Assembly (NCBI GenBank): GCA_014385265.1
Contig: JACRTJ010000007.1
Span: 1-52,077 of the forward strand
DNA length: 52,077 bases
Reading direction: 5' to 3'
Origin: Enterocloster hominis (ex Liu et al. 2021)
GTDB taxonomy: Bacteria; Bacillota; Clostridia; Lachnospirales; Lachnospiraceae
Of the stretch, positions 1 to 7,692 are shown piece after piece. Under the pieces are notes generated by a model. It saw only the letters and a program-made list of their open reading frames with translations. It was not told the origin of the DNA and did no database searches. Each line of letters starts with the position of its first letter. Positions within the stretch are counted from its first letter, which is position 1. The position numbers and the translations under genes were made by a program.

Positions 1-375
1 AAGCAGCTGCAGAACAAGATGGGTCTGACCTACATGTTCATCACCCATGACCTGTCCGTGGTAAACCATTTCTCGGACGACATCGCGGTTATGTATCTTG
101 GAAAGCTGATCGAGAAGGCACCGTCAGAGGAGCTGTTTGCCCACCCGACGCACCCGTATACCCAGGCGCTGTTATCAGCGATCCCGATCCCGTCCCTGGA
201 CAACCGGAGGGAGAGGATCCTGTTAAAGGGAGAGATCACCTCGCCCATCGAGCCGCCGAAGGCATGCCGTTTTGCGAACCGGTGTCCGTATGCGACGGAC
301 CGCTGCCGCTCGGAGGAGCCGCAGCTTAAGGAGATCAGCCCGGGCCACTTCGTGTCCTGCTTCCTTACCGACTAG
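1..375 (+). CDS. Oligopeptide/dipeptide ABC transporter ATP-binding protein, C-terminal part
   Basis: The reading frame is open from base 1, so the gene begins upstream of the window; 124 residues are seen. The visible part starts after Walker B and carries the switch-histidine segment FITHDLSVV, then the C-terminal region typical of OppD/OppF/DppF ATPases: HPTHPYTQALLSAIP, a loop ending EITSPIEPPKACRF, and the Cys-containing tail CRFANRCPYATDRCR, which in this family resembles an Fe-S binding motif. It would energise peptide uptake from the inner face of the membrane. Being the last gene before a terminator, it is probably the OppF/DppF-type subunit of an operon lying to the left. Substrate cannot be read from this fragment. 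Confidence 0.9.
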   Translation, partial: KQLQNKMGLTYMFITHDLSVVNHFSDDIAVMYLGKLIEKAPSEELFAHPTHPYTQALLSAIPIPSLDNRRERILLKGEITSPIEPPKACRFANRCPYATDRCRSEEPQLKEISPGHFVSCFLTD

Positions 376-384
376 GCTTTATAA

Positions 385-420
385 GGCCGGAACTCTTTTA
401 TGGGGGTTCCGGTCTTTTTT
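385..420 (+). terminator. Intrinsic terminator of the peptide ABC operon
   Basis: Seven-base stem CCGGAAC (387-393) pairs with GTTCCGG (406-412) and is followed by TCTTTTTT. It lies 11 bases after the stop codon. Confidence 0.85.
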
Positions 421-431
421 GAACTTTGCCG

Positions 432-460
432 TTGCGTAAGGCTGGATTCCGTGCTATAAT
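432..460 (+). promoter_or_regulatory. Sigma-A-type promoter of the thi transport operon
   Basis: -35 TTGCGT (432-437) and -10 TATAAT (455-460) with a 17-base spacer. A start near 467 places the riboswitch fully in the 5' leader. Confidence 0.7.
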
Positions 461-489
461 CAGTTCCAGATGTAAAAATATGATTCATA

Positions 490-577
490 ACAAGGGGAGC
501 CTGTATACAGGCTGAGAGGAAATTGTGAATTTCGACCCATAACCTGATTTGGATAATGCCAACGTAGGGACATAAGC
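490..577 (+). promoter_or_regulatory. TPP (THI-box) riboswitch
   Basis: The conserved THI-element blocks appear in order: AAGGGGAGC, then GGCTGAGAGGA, then CGACCCATAACCTGATT, then GGATAATGCCAACGTAGGGA. These are the thiamine pyrophosphate-binding core sequences (CUGAGA and ACCUGAU ... CGUAGGGA). It is followed at once by an intrinsic terminator, so thiamine pyrophosphate should cause early termination. This ties the downstream ABC transporter and TatD-like gene to thiamine or a thiamine precursor. Confidence 0.95.
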
Positions 578-588
578 GTATGCCTGAC

Positions 589-617
589 TGACTGCCGTTA
601 TCCGGCGGTCTTTTTTT
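589..617 (+). terminator. Riboswitch-controlled terminator
   Basis: ACTGCCG (591-597) pairs with CGGCGGT (603-609), with one G-U pair, followed by an eight-T tract up to base 617. It lies directly after the TPP aptamer and just before the first gene, as expected for the expression platform. Confidence 0.85.
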
Positions 618-639
618 AATGGAAAAGGAGAAAATTTGT

Positions 640-1395
640 ATGAAACAGACATCGGAAAGGCTGATGCCGGCTTTCTTCATTCTGGGCCTCCTGGTCCTCT
701 GGGAGGGGGCGGTACGGATCTTTGGGATCCCCCTATATGTGCTGCCGTCGCCAGTCCAGGTGGCGGAAACCCTGGTACAGGAACTGCCTGTGCTGGCGCT
801 GCATGCCCGGGTAACAGTGGCAGAAGCCCTGGCAGGCGTGGCCATTTCCCTGGTCCTGGCCCTGGCGCTGGGGGTCCTTATGGACTGCTTTCCAATGATC
901 CGCCAGGGACTTTATCCGGTCCTGGTGGTGACACAGACGGTGCCCATGATCGTTCTGGCGCCAATTTTCATCATTTATATGGGCTTCGGCGCTGCTCCCA
1001 AGATCCTGACAGTGGTTTTAATGTGCTTTTTCCCGGTGGCGGTGAGCTTTTCCGATGGACTGAGCCAGGTGGATGCGGAATATGTGCATCTGGTCCGGTC
1101 CTACGGGGCAGGACAATGGAAAACCTATTGTCTGGTGAAGATCCCGGCGGCAGTGCCGGCGCTTCTTTCGGGACTTAAGGTGGCGGCCACATACAGCATC
1201 AGCGGAGCGGTGGTGGGAGAGTGGATCGGCTCCCAGGAAGGGCTGGGCTATTACCTTCTGCGGGTGAAAAACGGCTATATGCTGGATAAGGTGTTTGCCT
1301 GTGTGGCAGTGATCATTTTTTTAAGCCTGTGCATGAATGGACTCATCCGGCTGTACCAGTACCTGGGAATGCCGTATCTGAGAAAACAGCGGTAA
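640..1395 (+). CDS. ABC transporter permease, thiamine-precursor type (ThiX-like)
   Basis: Inner-membrane permease of the SsuC/TauC/ThiX family, 251 residues, with about six hydrophobic segments (first near residues 10-28). The EAA-type cytoplasmic loop is visible as YVHLVRSYGAGQWKTYCLVKIPAAVP, shortened here to its key residues SYGAG and KIPAA, followed by GEWIGSQEGLGY. An ATG at 619 lies in the terminator tail without a ribosome site; the ATG at 640 has AAAAGGAGA nine bases upstream and is preferred. It is the first gene after the TPP riboswitch and is followed by a lipoprotein and an ATPase, so it probably imports a thiamine pyrimidine precursor (HMP or formylaminopyrimidine). The substrate is inferred from the riboswitch, not from the protein. 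Confidence 0.88.
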   Translation: MKQTSERLMPAFFILGLLVLWEGAVRIFGIPLYVLPSPVQVAETLVQELPVLALHARVTVAEALAGVAISLVLALALGVLMDCFPMIRQGLYPVLVVTQTVPMIVLAPIFIIYMGFGAAPKILTVVLMCFFPVAVSFSDGLSQVDAEYVHLVRSYGAGQWKTYCLVKIPAAVPALLSGLKVAATYSISGAVVGEWIGSQEGLGYYLLRVKNGYMLDKVFACVAVIIFLSLCMNGLIRLYQYLGMPYLRKQR

Positions 1396-1425
1396 TATAG
1401 AACATAAAAACTGGAGGAGAAGACA

Positions 1426-2457
1426 ATGAGAAAGATGAAAAGGAATCTTGCGGCTGCAGCGGCCTGTGCCCTGGCAGTATCCATGGTCCTGGGAGGCTGT
1501 GGAAAAAAAGGAGAAAGTGAGACAGCAGGGGGAGCTTCGGAAAAGGCGGAGCTGGAAGAGGTGACCGTGATCCTGGATTATGTGGCAAACACCAATCATA
1601 CAGGCATGTATGTGGCCCTGGACCAGGGATATTATGAGGAAGAAGGACTGAAGGTGAATATTGTGGAACCGACAGAAGGGGCTACGGCTTCTCTGGTGGC
1701 TGTGGGAAAAGGCGATTTCGGGATCAGCTACCAGGAGGATGTGACCGTTGCCTTAACGTCCGAGGATCCGCTTCCCATTAAGGCCATCGCGGCAGTGATC
1801 CAGCATAATACCTCGGGCTTTGCGGCTTACAAAGATAAGGGGATCCATTCTCCAAAGGATTTTGAGGGGAAAACGTATGCAGGCTGGGGCGGCCCGGGAG
1901 AGGAAGCCGTATTAAAGGCGGTCATGACCCAGGCTGGAGCCGATTTTTCAAAGCTGAACCTGGTGATCTCCGATGGCTCTGGGTTTGAGGCCCTAAAGGA
2001 TAAGGTGGATATCATGTGGTTCTACGAGGCGTGGGACAGTGTGAAATGTGAACTCAATGATTTCCCCATCAGCTATATGCCGGTACGGGATCTGGACGAG
2101 CGGCTGGATTATTATACGCCGGTGATCATTGCAGGGAATCAGGTCCTGGAGGAGAAGCCGGAGATGGTGAAGAAATTCCTGGCTGCCACCTCCAGGGGAT
2201 ATGGATTTGCCATGGAAAAACCGGAGGAGAGCGCAGAGATCCTTCATAAATATGCTCCGGATTATTCCCTGGAAATGCTCACCATGTCCCAGAAGTACCT
2301 GGCAGACAAATATGCGGAGGATGCGGACCGCTGGGGAGAGATGAAGGACCGGGTATGGGATAATTATACGGAATTTATGGTGGAGTACGGTGTCATCCAG
2401 GAGGCAATCCCGGCGGCTGAGTGCTATACCAATGAATTTCTTCCAGATAAGGAGTAA
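1426..2457 (+). CDS. Thiamine-precursor ABC substrate-binding lipoprotein (NMT1/THI5-like, ThiY-like)
   Basis: A 343-residue binding protein. The N-terminus has a lipoprotein signal peptide with lipobox LGGC (Cys25). The mature part has the NMT1/THI5-like fold signature: VTVILDYVANTNHTGMYVA, then a YYEEEGLKVN segment and GKGDFGISYQED. Proteins with this pattern (ThiY, THI5, SsuA) bind pyrimidines or sulfonates; the TPP riboswitch upstream points to a thiamine pyrimidine. Acts outside the membrane, anchored by its lipid. GGAGGAGA precedes the start, and the ATPase gene follows after 5 bases. Confidence 0.9.
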   Translation: MRKMKRNLAAAAACALAVSMVLGGCGKKGESETAGGASEKAELEEVTVILDYVANTNHTGMYVALDQGYYEEEGLKVNIVEPTEGATASLVAVGKGDFGISYQEDVTVALTSEDPLPIKAIAAVIQHNTSGFAAYKDKGIHSPKDFEGKTYAGWGGPGEEAVLKAVMTQAGADFSKLNLVISDGSGFEALKDKVDIMWFYEAWDSVKCELNDFPISYMPVRDLDERLDYYTPVIIAGNQVLEEKPEMVKKFLAATSRGYGFAMEKPEESAEILHKYAPDYSLEMLTMSQKYLADKYAEDADRWGEMKDRVWDNYTEFMVEYGVIQEAIPAAECYTNEFLPDKE

Positions 2458-2462
2458 AGAAA

Positions 2463-3218
2463 ATGATGAAGCTGGAGATTTCCGGCCTGTCTTTTTCCTA
2501 TGGGGAAAGGCAGGTTCTGGAGGATATTTCCTTCGGCGTGGCAGAGGGAGAGTTTGTCAGCCTTCTGGGGCCGTCGGGCTGCGGAAAGTCTACGGTCCTG
2601 AAGCTTCTGACCGGGATCCTTTCGCCTGATCGCGGGAGGATCCTGGTGGATGGAGAAGAGATCCGGGGGCTTTCAAGTCATTTTGCCTATATGCCCCAGA
2701 ACGATCTTCTGTTTCCCTGGAAGACCATCCTGGACAATGTGTGCCTGTACGGACGGATCCACGGCTCTCTGGAGGAAATGCGGGAGCGGGCCAGGGAATA
2801 TTTTCCTGTATTTGGTCTGGAGGGGTATGAAGACAGCTATCCTGCCTCTCTTTCCGGCGGGATGCGCCAGCGGGCCGCCTTTTTGAGAACGGCCCTCTGC
2901 AGCGCGGACATCCTTCTTCTGGACGAGCCCTTTGGAGCCCTGGATGTGATCACCAGGGGAGAAATGCAGGACTGGCTCCTGGCCATGAGAAAGGAGCTGG
3001 GAAAAACGGTGGTCCTGGTGACCCATGATATGGATGAGGCCATCTATTTATCCGACCGGATCCTGATCCTGAACACGGCTCCGGCAGGGATCCACGGGGA
3101 GATTTCTGTCTGTGAGACCCAGAGGGACCGGGACTGGCTTTATGGACAGGGAGAGCTGCGCCGGGAGATCCATGGACGGATCATGGGAAAGGAGAGAAAG
3201 GGAAATGCTGCTTTGTGA
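2463..3218 (+). CDS. Thiamine-precursor ABC transporter ATP-binding protein (ThiZ-like)
   Basis: ABC ATPase of 251 residues of the SsuB/TauB/ThiZ group. Walker A GPSGCGKST lies near residue 36, the Q-loop region reads YMPQNDLLFPW, the signature is LSGGMRQRAAF, Walker B is ILLLDEPFGALD, and the switch His lies in VLVTHDMDEA. It powers the permease and binding protein encoded just upstream. The start is the first of two adjacent ATG codons. Its 3' end overlaps the TatD-like gene by 14 bases, so the two are translationally linked. Confidence 0.92.
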   Translation: MMKLEISGLSFSYGERQVLEDISFGVAEGEFVSLLGPSGCGKSTVLKLLTGILSPDRGRILVDGEEIRGLSSHFAYMPQNDLLFPWKTILDNVCLYGRIHGSLEEMRERAREYFPVFGLEGYEDSYPASLSGGMRQRAAFLRTALCSADILLLDEPFGALDVITRGEMQDWLLAMRKELGKTVVLVTHDMDEAIYLSDRILILNTAPAGIHGEISVCETQRDRDWLYGQGELRREIHGRIMGKERKGNAAL

Positions 3219-3963
3219 TGCCCATGCCCATCTGGGGAACGATACAGAATGGGAGGAGCGGACCGGAAAGGGGATCCTTTCCCTGATCTGCGCCACAGGG
3301 CCGGAGGAAGCCGGGAAGCTGTTTTCCAGGCTGGAATGGCTTAAGGGGAGAGCCGTGATCCCCACTGCCGGGCTCCATCCCTGGTATGCAGACCAGTATA
3401 CGGTTCAGGATATGGAGCCATATATCCGGCGGTGCCCGGTGGTTGGCGAGATCGGTATGGACAGCGTCTGGTGCCAGGTGCCCCTTCCGATCCAGGAGCG
3501 GGTATTCAGAGAACAGCTGGCCATGGCCTGTTCCCTTAAAAAGCCGGTGGTCCTCCATACCAAAGGCCAGGAAAAGGCCATTGCCTCCATTCTGAAGGAG
3601 TATCCGAATCGGTATCTTGTACATTGGTATTCCTGTGAGGAATATCTGGAGGAGTATCTGGCTCTGGACTGCTACTTTTCTGTGGGACCGGATGCGTGGT
3701 GGAATCCCGCGGTGGCACAGGCGGCAAGGCGGGTCCCCAGGGACCGGATCCTGGTGGAAACGGACGGGCTGGGAGCGGTACAGTGGGCCTATGAGAACGG
3801 GCCAGAGGATGGGAAGCGGACGGCTCCGGGAACAGTTTCAGAAGCGCTGGAGAACACAGTCCGCACGATGGCAGAGATCAGAGCCGTGTCTTTGAAGGCC
3901 ATGGAAGAGCTGGTTTTTGACAATCTGGTCTGTGGATTTCTGGGGGAGTTGTGTTGTCTTTGA
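3205..3963 (+). CDS. TatD-family metal-dependent hydrolase in the thi operon
   Basis: A 252-residue TIM-barrel hydrolase of the TatD family. The first metal motif is DAHAHLG (residues 4-10); further expected ligand positions lie in GLHPWY, EIGMD, VLHTKGQ, LVHWYS and ETDGLG. The start at 3205 (AAAGGAGAGAAAGGGAA upstream) is chosen because the product then begins just before the DAHAH motif; longer upstream extension encodes no family sequence. It overlaps the ABC ATPase gene and lies under the same TPP riboswitch. TatD proteins are often DNases, but this operon position suggests a role in processing an imported thiamine-related compound. That role is inference. Confidence 0.8.
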   Translation: MLLCDAHAHLGNDTEWEERTGKGILSLICATGPEEAGKLFSRLEWLKGRAVIPTAGLHPWYADQYTVQDMEPYIRRCPVVGEIGMDSVWCQVPLPIQERVFREQLAMACSLKKPVVLHTKGQEKAIASILKEYPNRYLVHWYSCEEYLEEYLALDCYFSVGPDAWWNPAVAQAARRVPRDRILVETDGLGAVQWAYENGPEDGKRTAPGTVSEALENTVRTMAEIRAVSLKAMEELVFDNLVCGFLGELCCL

Positions 3964-3982
3964 TTCTCTCATGTGCTACAAT
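3954..3982 (+). promoter_or_regulatory. Putative promoter of the DUF3990-type gene pair
   Basis: -35 TTGTCT (3954-3959) and -10 TACAAT (3977-3982) with a 17-base spacer; it overlaps the last codons of the TatD-like gene. Confidence 0.5.
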
Positions 3983-4023
3983 CAGAGTGTTCCAATCGTA
4001 TACTGCTGCTGGAGGGGACTGCC

Positions 4024-4293
4024 ATGAAAAACTCCGTAACCATAAAAGAGATGACTCGGGCGGAAGAGAATCATATGATCAGAACAAATGAAATCGTAAC
4101 GCTTTATCATGGCTCAAAATCGGGAATCCGTGGGATTCTTGATGAACAGAAACTTACGGAGGATGATCGCAAAAAACTGAAGCAGGAGAGTGAAGCCAAC
4201 CGTTCAAAGGGAATCGCAATGGCAGATGAGATCTGCCGGAAGTATCGTCGTGACGGCATGTTTTTTGACGAAATATTAAAAGCGGGTGAATAG
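4024..4293 (+). CDS. Short protein with DUF3990-like N-terminus, probably an internally deleted DUF3990 gene
   Basis: Eighty-nine residues from the ATG at 4024, which has GGAGGGG upstream. Residues 19-33 (RTNEIVTLYHGSKSG) look like the start of DUF3990 proteins, which begin with a YHGS motif and are normally about 150-250 residues with a following DFGxGFY motif. That motif is absent. Instead the sequence jumps to ILDEQKLTEDDRKKL and a basic tail that resembles, from memory, the C-terminus of such proteins. The best explanation is an in-frame internal deletion. DUF3990 proteins have been grouped with ADP-ribosyl-type toxins, so a shortened form may be inactive. Identification is by remembered family sequence and is not verified. 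Confidence 0.55.
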   Translation: MKNSVTIKEMTRAEENHMIRTNEIVTLYHGSKSGIRGILDEQKLTEDDRKKLKQESEANRSKGIAMADEICRKYRRDGMFFDEILKAGE

Positions 4294-4294
4294 A

Positions 4295-4732
4295 ATGGAA
4301 AAACTTACACTTGAAAAGCGCCAGCTTTGTGATATACAAGGACGATTATTTGAACTTGCTCTGAAAGCTGGATATGATTGCCCATTTTTTATAGAAGCTT
4401 TTATGAATAGTAAAGTTGCGGCGGCCCTGGATGATGTTTATGACCGGATGCAGTGGGCAGGCGAGGAATATATTCTTGAGGAGCTGAATGACGAAGTTGG
4501 AGGACTTAAAAAGACGGGCATATCTTACTCTATGGAGGTAATGTACTGGAGCGGATATACGTACCGCTACTGGCATTATTATACAGGGGAGTGCAGTAAT
4601 GAAATATATAAGGCCGCCGATGCGGAAACCATGAATGAATGCTGGCCTGGTTTCCATACGCTTGATGTTGAGATGGCCATTGATGATCTGAAAGAGATCT
4701 ATGAACAAAAACGGGATAAAGAGTGTATATAA
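4295..4732 (+). CDS. Hypothetical protein, partner of the DUF3990-like gene
   Basis: A 145-residue acidic protein rich in aromatic residues (MYWSGYTYRYWHYYTG at the centre). I do not recognise a defined domain. It starts at ATG 4295, one base after the preceding stop; an in-frame GTG at 4286 would give an 8-base overlap. Tight coupling to the DUF3990-like gene suggests a two-gene cassette, with this gene possibly encoding the partner or immunity component. It is followed by a strong terminator. Codons are more AT-rich than in the surrounding genes. Confidence 0.65.
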   Translation: MEKLTLEKRQLCDIQGRLFELALKAGYDCPFFIEAFMNSKVAAALDDVYDRMQWAGEEYILEELNDEVGGLKKTGISYSMEVMYWSGYTYRYWHYYTGECSNEIYKAADAETMNECWPGFHTLDVEMAIDDLKEIYEQKRDKECI

Positions 4733-4735
4733 AAT

Positions 4736-4780
4736 AAAAGCTGCCTGACCCTCCATATTACGGAGGAGCAGGCAGCTTTT
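4736..4780. terminator. Bidirectional terminator between the DUF3990-like pair and metA
   Basis: A 12-base arm AAAAGCTGCCTG pairs with CAGGCAGCTTTT, with an inner CTCC/GGAG stem. It has T-rich tails in both directions, so it can end the plus-strand pair and the minus-strand metA operon. Confidence 0.88.
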
Positions 4781-4796
4781 ATGATTCTGGAAACCG

Positions 4797-5729
4797 CTAG
4801 ATCACTTCCGGAGACGGCTCCTTATACAGATCGTAAGGCGTCACCTGGTAAACGTAGAAGTTCAGCCAGTTGCAGTACAGGGTATTGGCCATATTTCTCC
4901 AGGTCAAGGGAGGGATGGAGAAGGGATCGTCATGGTCGTAATAATTCCTGGGAAGAGCTGGATCCAGTCCGCGGTTCAGATCCCTGTGATACTCGGCGTT
5001 TAAGGTCATGCGGTCGTATTCGGGATGGCCCTGGACGAAGATCTGGCTTCCGTCCCGGTTCATCACAAGAAAGACTCCGGCTTCCTCGGAGCGGGCAAGG
5101 ATCTTAAGTTCCGGGTGCTTCAGGATATCCTCCTCCCGGACCTCAGTGTATCGGGAATGGGGGCAGTGAAAGGTATCGTCAAAGCTCCGCATCAGGGGGA
5201 CCTTCCGGTCCAGAGTCCTGTGGGTGTAGATGCCCGACAGCTTTTCCTCCCTTTTATATTTGGGGATCCCATAGTGGTAGTAAAGCCCAGCCTGGGCGCC
5301 CCAGCACAGGTGCATGGTGGAGGTCACATGGGACCGGCTCCATTCCATGACTGTCTTTAATTCCTCCCAGTAATTGACCTCCTCATATTCCATCAGCTCC
5401 ACCGGCGCTCCGGTAATGATCATACCGTCGAAGCGGCGGTTTTTTACATCCTGGAAGGTCACATAAAATTTATTTAAGTGGCTGGCGGAGGTGTGGGTGG
5501 ATTCGTGGGTGGACATGATCATATACGTACATTCCACCTGTAAGGGGGTGTTGGATAAGGCCCTTAAAAGCTGGGTCTCTGTGTCCTCCTTTAAGGGCAT
5601 CAGATTCAGGATCAGGATCTCCAGAGGACGGATATCCTGACTGGAGGCCCTGGCCTCATCCATGATAAATACATTTTCGCTTTCCAGTATGGCCCGCGCG
5701 GGCAGATCGTTCTGAATTTTAATGGGCAT
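4797..5729 (-). CDS. metA: Homoserine O-acetyltransferase (MetA family)
   Basis: A 310-residue MetA-type enzyme that acylates L-homoserine in the first committed step of methionine synthesis. Catalytic Cys142 is in HLCWGAQAGLYYHYG; His235 and Glu237 are in VQGHPEYDR. Residue 111 is Glu in ITGAPVELMEY. In this family Glu111 is known to favour acetyl-CoA and Gly111 succinyl-CoA, so this should be an O-acetyltransferase in spite of the usual succinyltransferase name. It is the last gene of a queA-rluF-ligA-metA unit and overlaps the end of ligA by 11 bases. I see no S-box or T-box just upstream. Confidence 0.95.
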   Translation of the reverse strand: MPIKIQNDLPARAILESENVFIMDEARASSQDIRPLEILILNLMPLKEDTETQLLRALSNTPLQVECTYMIMSTHESTHTSASHLNKFYVTFQDVKNRRFDGMIITGAPVELMEYEEVNYWEELKTVMEWSRSHVTSTMHLCWGAQAGLYYHYGIPKYKREEKLSGIYTHRTLDRKVPLMRSFDDTFHCPHSRYTEVREEDILKHPELKILARSEEAGVFLVMNRDGSQIFVQGHPEYDRMTLNAEYHRDLNRGLDPALPRNYYDHDDPFSIPPLTWRNMANTLYCNWLNFYVYQVTPYDLYKEPSPEVI

Positions 5730-7692
5730 GGTCGTCTTCCTCGGTCATCTTAAGAAAATCTTCCTCTGAGAGAATGGGGATCCCCAGCTCTCTGGCTTTC
5801 TTATTTTTTGCTGAATTTGATGTCACATCGTTGTTGATCAGGTAGCTGGTTTTGGAAGTCACAGAGCCCGTGGCCTTTCCTCCCAGGGCCTCGATCCGTT
5901 CCTGGAGGGCCTTCCGGTTGGCAAAATGGGTCACAGAGCCTGTGATCACGAAGGTTTTTCCTGCCAGAGGCCCGTCCGCTGCCTCCTCCGGGCCGTCCTC
6001 CAGGGTCAGTTCCTTTAAAAGCCGGTCCAGGCTTTCATTGTTTTTCTGATCCTTAAAGTATCCCACCCAGGCGTCTGCCAGGACGGCTCCGATGCCGTCG
6101 ATGGCACATAGCTCCTCAGCGTCGGCCCTGCGCATGGCGTCCAGGTCAAAGCGGAAATGACGGCAGATCATTTTGGCGTTGGCCAGGCCGATGCCTGCGA
6201 TGCCCAGGCCGTAGATCAGCCGCGGGAGCGTGGTATGGGAGGCGTTTTCTGCGGCCTGTACCAGGTTTTCATAGGATTTTTCCCCGAAGCCCTCCATGGT
6301 GACAATGGCGTCCCGGTGATGGTCCAGATGGAAGATATCGGCAAATTCGTGGATGAACCCGGCGGCAATGAATTTTTCCAGGGTCATTTCTGAAAGGCCG
6401 TCGATATTTAAAGCATCCCGGCTGACGAAAAGATCGAAGGCCTTGATCTTTTTGGCCTGGCAGTCCGGGTTGGTACAGTACAGGGATTTTATATCATTGA
6501 CACTGCGGATCTCTGTTGCCCCTCCGCAGACGGGACAGTGGGCGGGGATATCCCTGACGCCGCTGCGGGTCAGGTTATCGGCGATCTGGGGGATGATCAT
6601 ATTGGCCTTATAAACGGTGATCCGGTCTCCGGCTCCCAGCTCCAGCCCCTCCATGATACTGAGGTTGTGGACACTGGCCCGGCTTACGGTGGTCCCCTCC
6701 AGCTCCACTGGCTGGAATACGGCCACCGGATTGATAAGTCCCGTCCGGGAGGCGCTCCATTCAATATAGGAGAGGGTGGTCTCCTGGAGCTCGTCCGCCC
6801 ACTTAAAGGCAATGGAGTCTCTGGGGAATTTGGCGGTGCGGCCCAGGGATGCGCCGTAGGCGATATCGTCATAGAGAAGCACCAGGCCGTCGGAGGGGAT
6901 GTCGTTGTCCCCGATCCGGCGGCTGAAATCTTCTACTGCCGCCTCCAGGGTCTCCGGGGTCACCTCCACAAACTCCACAGTCTCAAAGCCCATGGAAGCC
7001 AGCCATAAAAACTGCTCCTTCCGGGAGTTCTTAAAATCCACGCCATCGGCCTGTACCAGGGAAAAGGCCATGAAACGGACGTTCCGGCTGGCGGTGACGG
7101 CGCTGTTTAACTGACGGACAGAGCCGCTGCACAGATTCCGGGGATTTTTATACCTGGCGTCTGCGTCTGCGATGGAGGCGTTGAGTTTTTCAAAATCTGG
7201 ATAGGTGATGACGGCTTCCCCCCGCAGGATCAGCCGTTCCTTGTACGGGATGGACATGGGAAGGTTCACAAAGGTCCTGGCGTTTCCGGTGATCACCTCC
7301 CCGATCTCGCCATTGCCTCTGGTAACTGCCTTGGATAAGACACCGTTTTCGTAAGTGAGCACCACGGTGAGGCCGTCCATTTTCCAGGAAAGGAGGCCTG
7401 TCTGGTTTCCCAGCCATTCTTTTAACTCATCCACACTCTTTGTCTTATTAAGGGAAAGCATGGGCTTTTCATGACGCTCCCTGGGGAGCTCGCTTAAGAC
7501 CTCATAGCCTACCTTCTGGGTAGGGCTTCCGGCAAAAACTGTGCCAGTCTCCTCCTCCAGCCTCAAGAGCTCGTCGTACAGCCGGTCATACTCCAGGTTG
7601 CTCATCAGCTCCCGGCTTTCCTGGTAATAGGCTCTGGACGCTTCAGAAAGGACACCGGCCAGCTCCTTCATCCGTTTTAACCGATCATCCAT
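5719..7692 (-). CDS. ligA: NAD-dependent DNA ligase (LigA family, divergent copy)
   Basis: A 657-residue NAD-dependent ligase. Domain Ia carries AYYQ and LEYDRLYDEL; the adenylated Lys104 is in WKMDG; motif SDGLVLLYDD and the OB-fold motif TGLINPVAVF follow. Four zinc-binding Cys are at 386, 389, 406 and 411, then helix-hairpin-helix repeats and a C-terminal BRCT domain (about 575-645, GKTFVITGSVTHF). Several motifs differ from the common housekeeping form: TRGNGEIGE where TRGDGxxGE is usual, and NPRNLCSGSVRQ where NPRNAAAGSLRQ is usual. It may be a second, paralogous ligase. It overlaps rluF by 8 bases and metA by 11 bases. Confidence 0.93.
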   Translation of the reverse strand: MDDRLKRMKELAGVLSEASRAYYQESRELMSNLEYDRLYDELLRLEEETGTVFAGSPTQKVGYEVLSELPRERHEKPMLSLNKTKSVDELKEWLGNQTGLLSWKMDGLTVVLTYENGVLSKAVTRGNGEIGEVITGNARTFVNLPMSIPYKERLILRGEAVITYPDFEKLNASIADADARYKNPRNLCSGSVRQLNSAVTASRNVRFMAFSLVQADGVDFKNSRKEQFLWLASMGFETVEFVEVTPETLEAAVEDFSRRIGDNDIPSDGLVLLYDDIAYGASLGRTAKFPRDSIAFKWADELQETTLSYIEWSASRTGLINPVAVFQPVELEGTTVSRASVHNLSIMEGLELGAGDRITVYKANMIIPQIADNLTRSGVRDIPAHCPVCGGATEIRSVNDIKSLYCTNPDCQAKKIKAFDLFVSRDALNIDGLSEMTLEKFIAAGFIHEFADIFHLDHHRDAIVTMEGFGEKSYENLVQAAENASHTTLPRLIYGLGIAGIGLANAKMICRHFRFDLDAMRRADAEELCAIDGIGAVLADAWVGYFKDQKNNESLDRLLKELTLEDGPEEAADGPLAGKTFVITGSVTHFANRKALQERIEALGGKATGSVTSKTSYLINNDVTSNSAKNKKARELGIPILSEEDFLKMTEEDDHAH

